Positions 57,559 through 64,000 of a stretch of 64,000 nucleotides of DNA are shown piece by piece (positions within the stretch are counted from its first letter, which is position 1; every line of letters starts with the position of its first letter). The stretch is from Petrolisthes cinctipes (lineage: Eukaryota; Arthropoda; Malacostraca; Decapoda; Porcellanidae): the NCBI GenBank assembly GCA_033782935.1, contig JAWQEG010001306.1, positions 2,480,001 through 2,544,000 on the forward strand. The letters run 5' to 3'. The position numbers were made by a program, and so were the translations under genes. The notes below the pieces were generated by a model, which was given only the letters and a program-made list of their open reading frames with translations, was not told the origin of the DNA and ran no database searches.

Positions 57559-58737
57559 GTTAGAGTATTTTCAAAATACAGGCCAAAAACATTCTGAAAA
57601 TCGATCTTTTAGGTGCCCAAAAGTCGATATGTGCATGCATCTTCTGTACCCGTTTATATCTCAAATTCTGGCCCTAAACACCCGAAAATTCGATAATTTA
57701 GGGTCCCAGAAGCGATCTGTACATGCCTACTCCGTGTTAGAGTATTCTCAAAATTCAGGCCCAAAACATGCTGAAAATCGATATTTTTGGTGCCCAAAGT
57801 CAATATGTGCATGTATCTTCTGTACCCGTTTATATCTCAAATTCAGGCTCAAAACACCCGAAAATTCAATATTTTCGGGTCCCAGAAGCAATCTGTACAT
57901 GCCTACTCAGTGTTAGAGTATTTTCAAAATACAGGCCCAAAACATGCTGAAAATCGATATTTTAGATGCCCAAAGTCAATATGTGCATGTATCTTCTGTA
58001 CCCGTTTATATCTCAAATTCAGGCTCAAAACACCCGAAAATTCAATATTTTGGGGTCCCAGAAGCAATCTGTACATGCCTACACAGTGCTAGAATATTTT
58101 CAAAATATAGGCTAAAAACATGCTAAAAATCGACATTTTAGGTGCCAAAAAATCGATATCTCAAATTCAGTCCCAAAACACCCGAAAATTCGATATTTAG
58201 AGGTCCCAGAAGGTATCTGTACATGCCTACTCCGTGTTAGAGTATTTTCAAAATACAGGCCAAAAACATACTGAAAATCGATCTTTTAGGTGCCCAAAAG
58301 TCGATATGTGCATGCATCTTCTGTACCCGTTTATATCTCAAATTCTGGCCCTAAACACCCGAAAATTCGATATTTTGGGGTCCCAGAAGCGATCTGTACA
58401 TGTCTACACCGTGTTAGAGTATTTTCAAAATACATGCTCAAAACATAATGAAAATCGATCTTTTAGGTGCACAAAAGTCGATATGTGCATGCATCTTCAG
58501 TACCCGTTTATATCTCAAATTCAGGCTCAAAACACCCGAAAATTCAATATTTTGGGGTCCAAGAAGCAATCTGTACATGCCTACACAGTGCGAGAATATT
58601 TTCAAAATATAGGCTAAAAACATGCTGAAAATCGACATTTTAGGTGCCAAAAAATCGATATCTCAAATTCAGTCCCAAAACACCCGAAAATTCGATATTT
58701 AGAGGTCCCAGAAGGTATCTGTACATGCCTACTCCGT

Positions 58738-59879
58738 GTTAGAGTATTTTCAAAATACAGGCCAAAAACATACTGAAAATCGATCTTTTAGGTGCCCAAA
58801 AGTCGATATGTGCATGCATCTTCTGTACCCGTTTATATCTCAAATTCTGGCCCTAAACACCCGAAAATTCGATATTTTGGGGTCCCAGAAGCGATCTGTA
58901 CATGCCTACTCCGTGTTAGAGTATTCTCAAAATTCAGGCCCAAAACATGCTGAAAATCGATATTTTTGGTGCCCAAAGTCAATATGTGCATGTATCTTCT
59001 GTACCCGTTTATATCTCAAATTCAGGCTCAAAACACCCGAAAATTCAATATTTTGGGGTCCCAGAAGCAATCTGTACATGCTTTCTCAGTGCTAGAATAT
59101 TTTCAAAATATAGGCTAAAAACATGCTAAAAATCGATATTTTAGGTGCCAAAAAGTCGATATCTCAAATTCATTCCCAAAACACCCGAAAATTCGATATT
59201 TAGGGGTCCCAGAAGCGATCTGTACATGCCTACTCCGTGTTAGAGTATTTTCAAAATACATGCTCAAAACATACTGAAAATCGATCTTTTAGGTGCACAA
59301 AAGTCGATATGTGCATGCATCTTCAGTACCCGTTTATATCTCAAATTCAGGCTCAAAACACCCGAAAATTCAATATTTTGGGGTCCCAGAAGCAATCTGT
59401 ACAGTGCTAGAATATTTTCAAAATATAGGCTAAAAACATGCTAAAAATCGATCTTTTAGGTGCCAAAAAGTCGATATCTCAAATTCAGTCCCAAAACACC
59501 CGAAAATTCGATATTTAGGGGTCCCAGAAGCGATCTGTATATGCCTACTCCGTGTTAGAGTATTTTCAAAATACATGCTCAAAACATACTGAAAATCGAT
59601 CTTTTAGGTGCACAAAAGTCGATATGTGCATGCATTTTCAGTACCCGTTTATATCTCAAATTCAGGCTCAAAGCACCCGAAAATTCAATATTTTGGGGTC
59701 CCAGAAGCAATCTGTACATGCCTACACAGTGCTAGAATATTTTCAAAATATAGGCTAAAAACATGCTAAAAATCGACATTTTAGGTGCCAAAAAAATCGA
59801 TATCTCAAATTCAGTCCCAAAACACCCGAAAATTCGATATTTAGAGGTCCCAGAAGGTATCTGTACATGCCTACTCCGT
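58738..59879 (+). repeat. 1,142-bp unit, copy 1 of a local tandem
   Basis: Order: A2-B2-S2-A1d-S2-A1-S1. It matches the stretch from 59880 through about 60872 at a shift of 1,142. Shared markers are GTATTCTCAAAATTC, CAAATTCATTCCC, GCATTTTCAGTACC and CAAAGCACCCG. The second copy continues into B1 (60873) instead of S1, so the two diverge there. Confidence 0.88.
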
Positions 59880-61048
59880 GTTAGAGTATTTTCAAAATAC
59901 AGGCCAAAAACATACTGAAAATCGATCTTTTAGGTGCCCAAAAGTCGATATGTGCATGCATCTTCTGTACCCGTTTATATCTCAAATTCTGGCCCTAAAC
60001 ACCCGAAAATTCGATATTTTGGGGTCCCAGAAGCGATCTGTACATGCCTACTCCGTGTTAGAGTATTCTCAAAATTCAGGCCCAAAACATGCTGAAAATC
60101 GATATTTTTGGTGCCCAAAGTCAATATGTGCATGTATCTTCTGTACCCGTTTATATATCAAATTCAGGCTCAAAACACCCGAAAATTCAATATTTTGGGG
60201 TCCCAGAAGCAATCTGTACATGCTTACTCAGTGCTAGAATATTTTCAAAATATAGGCTAAAAACATGCTAAAAATCGATCTTTTAGGTGCCAAAAAGTCG
60301 ATATCTCAAATTCATTCCCAAAACACCCGAAAATTCGATATTTAGGGGTCCCAGAAGCGATCTGTACATGCCTACTCCGTGTTAGAGTATTTTCAAAATA
60401 CATGCTCAAAACATACTAAAAATCGATCTTTTAGGTGCACAAAAGTCGATATGTGCATGCATCTTCAGTACCCGTTTATATCTCAAATTCAGGCTCAAAA
60501 CACCCGAAAATTCAATATTTTGGGGTCCCAGAAGCAATCTGTACAGTGCTAGAATATTTTCAAAATATAGGCTAAAAACATGCTAAAAATCGATCTTTTA
60601 GGTGCCAAAAAGTCGATATCTCAAATTCAGTCCCAAAACACCCGAAAATTCGATATTTAGGGGTCCCAGAAGCGATCTGTACATGCCTACTCCGTGTTAG
60701 AGTATTTTCAAAATACATGCTCAAAACATACTGAAAATCGATCTTTTAGGTGCACAAAAGTCGATATGTGCATGCATTTTCAGTACCCGTTTATATCTCA
60801 AATTCAGGCTCAAAGCACCCGAAAATTCAATATTTTGGGGTCCCAGAAGCAATCTGTACATGCCTACTCAGTGTTAGAGTATTTTCAAAATACAGGCCCA
60901 AAACATGCTGAAAATCGATATTTTAGATGCCCAAAGTCAATATGTGCATGTATCTTCTGTACCCGTTTATATCTCAAATTCAGGCTCAAAACACCCGAAA
61001 ATTCAATATTTTGGGGTCCCAGAAGCAATCTGTACATGCCTACACAGT

Positions 61049-61177
61049 GCTAGAATATTTTCAAAATATAGGCTAAAAACATGCTAAAAATCGACATTTT
61101 AGGTGCCAAAAAAATCGATATCTCAAATTCAGTCCCAAAACACCCGAAAATTCGATATTTAGAGGTCCCTACTCCGT
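61049..61177 (+). repeat. S1 monomer with a 20-bp deletion (129 bp)
   Basis: GAGGTCCCTACTCCGTG at 61163 lacks the usual AGAAGGTATCTGTACATGCC between two CC dinucleotides. The monomer also has one extra A in its A run. I see no second copy in the window. Confidence 0.88.
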
Positions 61178-63021
61178 GTTAGAGTATTTTCAAAATACAG
61201 GCCAAAAACATACTGAAAATCGATCTTTTAGGTGCCCAAAAGTCGATATGTGCATGCATCTTCTGTACCCGTTTATATCTCAAATTCTGGCCCTAAACAC
61301 CCGAAAATTCGATATTTTGGGGTCCCAGAAGCGATCTGTACATGCCTACGCCGTGTTAGAGTATTTTCAAAATTCAGGCCCAAAACATGCTGAAAATCGA
61401 TATTTTTGGTGCCCAAAGTCAATATGTGCATGTATCTTCTGTACCCGTTTATATCTCAAATTCAGGCTCAAAACACCCGAAAATTCAATATTTTGGGGTC
61501 CCAGAAGCAATCTGTACAGTGCTAGAATATTTTCAAAATATAGGCTAAAAACATGCTAAAAATCGATCTTTTAGGTGCCAAAAAGTCGATATCTCAAATT
61601 CAGTCCCAAAACACCCGAAAATTCGATATTTAGGGGTCCCAGAAGCGATCTGTACATGCCTACTCCGTGTTAGAGTTTTTTCAAAATACATGCTCAAAAC
61701 ATACTGAAAATCGATCTTTTAGGTAGACAAAAGTCGATATGTACATGCATCTTCAGTACCCGTTTATATCTCAAATTCAGGCTCAAAACACCCGAAAATT
61801 CAATATTTTGGGGTCCCAGAAGCAATCTGTACATGCCTACTCAGTGTTAGAGTATTTTCAAAATACAGGCCCAAAACATGCTGAAAATCGATATTTTAGA
61901 TGCCAAAGTCAATATGTGCATGTATCTTCTGTACCCGTTTATATCTCAAATTCAGGCTCAAAACACCCGAAAATTCAATATTTTGGGGTCCCAGAAGCAA
62001 TCTGTACATGCCTACAAAGTGCTAGAATATTTTCAAAATATAGGCTAAAAACATGCTAAAAATCGACATTTTAGGTGCCAAAAAATCAATATCTCAAATT
62101 CAGTCCCAAAACACCCGAAAATTCGATATTTAGAGGTCCCAAAAGGTATCTGTACATGCCTACTCCGTGTTAGAGTATTTTCAAAATACAGGCCAAAAAC
62201 ATACTGAAAATCGATCTTTTAGGTGCCCAAAAGTCGATATGTGCATGCATCTTCTGTACCCGTTTATATCTCAAATTCTGGCCCTAAACACCCGAAAATT
62301 CGATATTTTGGGGTCCCAGAAGCGATCTGTACATGCCTACTCCGTGTTAGAGTATTCTCAAAATTCAGGCCCAAAACATGCTGAAAATCGATATTTTTGG
62401 TGCCCAAAGTCAATATGTGCATGTATCTTCTGTACCCGTTTATATCTCAAATTCAGGCTCAAAACACCCGAAAATTCAATATTTTGGGGTCCCAGAAGCA
62501 ATCTGTACATGCTTACTCAGTGCTAGAATATTTTCAAAATATAGGCTAAAAACATGCTAAAAATCGATCTTTTAGGTGCCAAAAAGTCGATATCTGAAAT
62601 TCATTCCCAAAACACCCGAAAATTCGATATTTAGGGGTCCCAGAAGCGATCTGTACATGCCTACTCCGTGTTAGAGTATTTTCAAAATACATGCTCAAAA
62701 CATACTGAAAATCGATCTTTTAGGTGCACAAAAGTCGATATGTGCATGCATCTTCAGTACCCGTTTATATCTCAAATTCAGGCTCAAAACACCCGAAAAT
62801 TCAATATTTTGGGGTCCCAGAAGCAATCTGTACATGCCTACTCAGTGTTAGAGTATTTTCAAAATACAGGCCCAAAACATGCTGAAAATCGATATTTTAG
62901 ATGCCAAAGTCAATATGTGCATGTATCTTCTGTACCCGTTTATATCTCAAATTCAGGCTCAAAACACCCGAAAATTCAATATTTTGGGGTCCCAGAAGCA
63001 ATCTGTACATGCCTACTCAGT

Positions 63022-63198
63022 GCTAGAATATTTTCAAAATATAGGCTAAAAACATGCTAAAAATCGATCTTTTAGGTGCCCAAAAGTCGATATGTGCATG
63101 CATCTACTGTACCCGTTTATATCTCAAATTCTGTCCCTAAACACCCGAAAATTCGATATTTTGGGGTCCCAGAAGCGATCTGTACATGCCTACTCCGT
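63022..63198 (+). repeat. S2/A2 chimeric monomer (177 bp)
   Basis: It begins GCTAGAATATTTTC and keeps S2 sequence through CGATCTTTTAGGTGCC. It then continues as A2 (CAAAAGTCGATATGTGC, CATCTACTGTACCC, TTCTGTCCCTAAAC, TTCGATATTTTGGGG). The 29-bp segment is present. A second independent short-to-long switch after 17451. Confidence 0.87.
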
Positions 63199-64000
63199 GT
63201 TAGAGTATTTTCAAAATACAGGCCAAAAACATACTGAAAATCGATCTTTTAGGTGCACAAAAGTCGATATGTGCATGCATCTTCTGTACCCGTTTATATC
63301 TCAAATTCAGGCTCAAAACACCCGAAAATTCAATATTTTGGGGTCCCAGAAGCAATCTGTACATGCTTACTCAGTGCTAGAATATTTTCAAAATATAGGC
63401 TAAAAACATGCTAAAAATCGATCTTTTAGGTGCCAAAAAGTCGATATCTCAAATTCATTCCCAAAACACCCGAAAATTCGATATTTAGGGGTCCCAGAAG
63501 CGATCTGTACATGCCTACTCCGTGTTAGAGTATTTTCAAAATACTGGCCAAAAACATACTGAAAATCGATCTTTTAGGTGCCCAAAAGTCGATATGTGCA
63601 TGCATCTTCTGTACCCGTTTATATCTCAAATTCTGGCCCTAAACACCCGAAAATTCGATATTTTGGGGTCCCAGAAGCGATCTGTACATGCCTACTCCGT
63701 GTTAGAGTATTCTCAAAATTCAGGCCCAAAACATGTTGAAAATCGATATTTTTGGTGCCCAAAGTCAATATGTGCATGTATCTTCTGTACCCGTTTATAT
63801 CTCAAATTCAGGCTCAAAACACCCGAAAATTCAATATTTTGGGGTCCCAGAAGCAATCTGTACATGCTTACTCAGTGCTAGAATATTTTCAAAATATAGG
63901 CTAAAAACATGCTAAAAATCGATCTTTTAGGTGCCAAAAAGTCGATATCTCAAATTCAGTCCCAAAACACCCGAAAATTCGATATTTAGGGGTCCCAGAA

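Larger units (their letters stand above)
52092..58235 (+). repeat. Array block 14: monomer map, four consecutive-type hexamers in a 2.82-kb duplication
   Basis: Monomer starts: A1 52092, B1 52269, S1 52445, A2 52593, B2 52770, S2 52946, A1 53094, B1 53271, S1 53447, A2 53595, B2d 53772, S2 53938, B1 54086, S1 54262, A2 54410, A1 54587, S1 54764, A1 54912, B1 55089, S1 55265, A2 55413, B2 55590 (178 bp), S2 55768, A1 55916, B1 56093, S1 56269, A2 56417, B2d 56594 (168 bp), S2 56762, B1 56910, S1 57086, A1 57234, S1 57411, A2 57559, B2 57736, B1 57912, S1 58088. Local markers are ATTTTAGGTACACAAAAG in A1 and TTTTTAGTCCCCAAAG in B2. Confidence 0.91.
1..64000 (+). repeat. Satellite DNA array, about 177/176/148-bp monomers in hexameric higher-order repeats
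   Basis: The window is filled end to end by one tandem repeat family, always in the same orientation, beginning and ending inside a monomer. I count 388 monomers, two of them partial, averaging about 165 bp. Each begins GTTAGAG (A and B classes) or GCTAGAA (S classes). One A1 monomer counted by hand has 66 G+C in 177 bases (37%). Six monomer classes are ordered A1-B1-S1-A2-B2-S2 in the reference HOR of 1002 bp. No unique sequence, transposon, gene or inversion interrupts it. Such arrays typically form centromeric or pericentromeric heterochromatin; that role is inferred, because nothing in the DNA alone proves kinetochore binding. The family is not one I recognise, and the host is only assignable to eukaryotes. 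Confidence 0.97.
58236..64000 (+). repeat. Array block 15: monomer map to window end
   Basis: Monomer starts: A2 58236, A1 58413, S1 58590, A2 58738, B2 58915, S2 59091, A1d 59239, S2 59406, A1 59554, S1 59731 (149 bp), A2 59880, B2 60057, S2 60233, A1d 60381, S2 60548, A1 60696, B1 60873, S1 61049 (129 bp), A2 61178, B2d 61355, S2 61521, A1 61669, B1 61846, S1 62021, A2 62169, B2 62346, S2 62522, A1 62670, B1 62847, S2/A2 chimera 63022, A 63199, S2 63376, A2 63524, B2 63701, S2 63877 (cut by the window). Most B2 copies here have GTATTCTCAAAATTC. Confidence 0.9.

Noticed and set aside
1..64000. CRISPR array
   Set aside because: Repeats are back to back with no unique spacers, units are about 150-180 bp, and no cas genes are near.
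1..64000. CENP-B box
   Set aside because: I looked for the TTCG....A..CGGG pattern in each monomer class on both strands and found no match. ACCCG occurs but without the rest.
1..64000. Known alpha satellite, Arabidopsis 178-bp or rice 155-bp centromere repeats
   Set aside because: The monomer lengths are comparable but the sequences I know for those families do not resemble this one.
1..64000. tRNA, rRNA or 5S rDNA tandem array
   Set aside because: No A/B box, cloverleaf or rRNA core motif is present, and the monomers are too variable and AT-rich.

Overview
The whole 64-kb window is one uninterrupted, head-to-tail satellite DNA array. I find no gene, RNA gene, transposon, inversion or unique-sequence spacer. 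This points to a eukaryotic chromosome, most likely centromeric or pericentromeric heterochromatin in a long-read assembly. The species cannot be named from the sequence. Monomers of about 150-180 bp are common in centromeric satellites of plants and animals. No CENP-B box is visible, and I do not recognise the family.

I mapped every monomer by hand, taking the first base of GTTAGAG or GCTAGAA as its start. There are 388 monomers, the two at the window edges being partial, all on the + strand as written. They fall into six classes: A1 and A2 (177 bp), B1 and B2 (176 bp), S1 and S2 (148 bp). The basic order is A-B-S, a trimer of 501 bp. Two diverged trimers, A1-B1-S1 and A2-B2-S2, make a hexameric higher-order repeat (HOR) of 1002 bp. 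It is 992 bp where B2 carries a 10-bp deletion, written B2d here. One level down, the 177-bp monomer is itself two diverged units of about 88 bp. Short monomers arose by a 29-bp deletion between two ATAT motifs. The hierarchy is therefore about 88 bp, then 177 bp, 501 bp, 1002 bp, and local multi-HOR duplications of 1.14, 1.16, 1.82, 1.83, 2.82 and 3.62 kb.

Layout. 1-7.5 kb: mixed trimers, with a 1,827-bp repeated segment. 7.5-16.6 kb: mostly full-length hexamers and A2-A1-B1-S1 variants, with no 10-bp-deleted alleles. 16.6-20.4 kb: the most irregular stretch, with chimeric monomers and adjacent short monomers. 20.4-23.5 kb: a 1,141-bp unit in two full copies plus a partial third. 23.5-26.8 kb: a 1,159-bp tandem unit rich in 490-bp A1-B2d-S2 trimers. 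26.8-31.5 kb: hexamers and trimers. 31.5-36.5 kb: a near-identical 1,818-bp eleven-monomer duplication. 36.5-43.7 kb: a 3.62-kb-spaced duplication containing a conversion-like patch. 43.7-52.1 kb: mixed. 52.1-58.2 kb: a 2.82-kb duplication of hexamer blocks. 58.2-64 kb: a 1,142-bp unit and related variants.

Nothing here works as a gene set. The many open frames exist because 177 is a multiple of three and one frame of the A monomers lacks stops. What the window records well is how a satellite evolves: unequal crossing-over in register, local homogenisation, conversion-like replacement, and short deletions at microhomologies.
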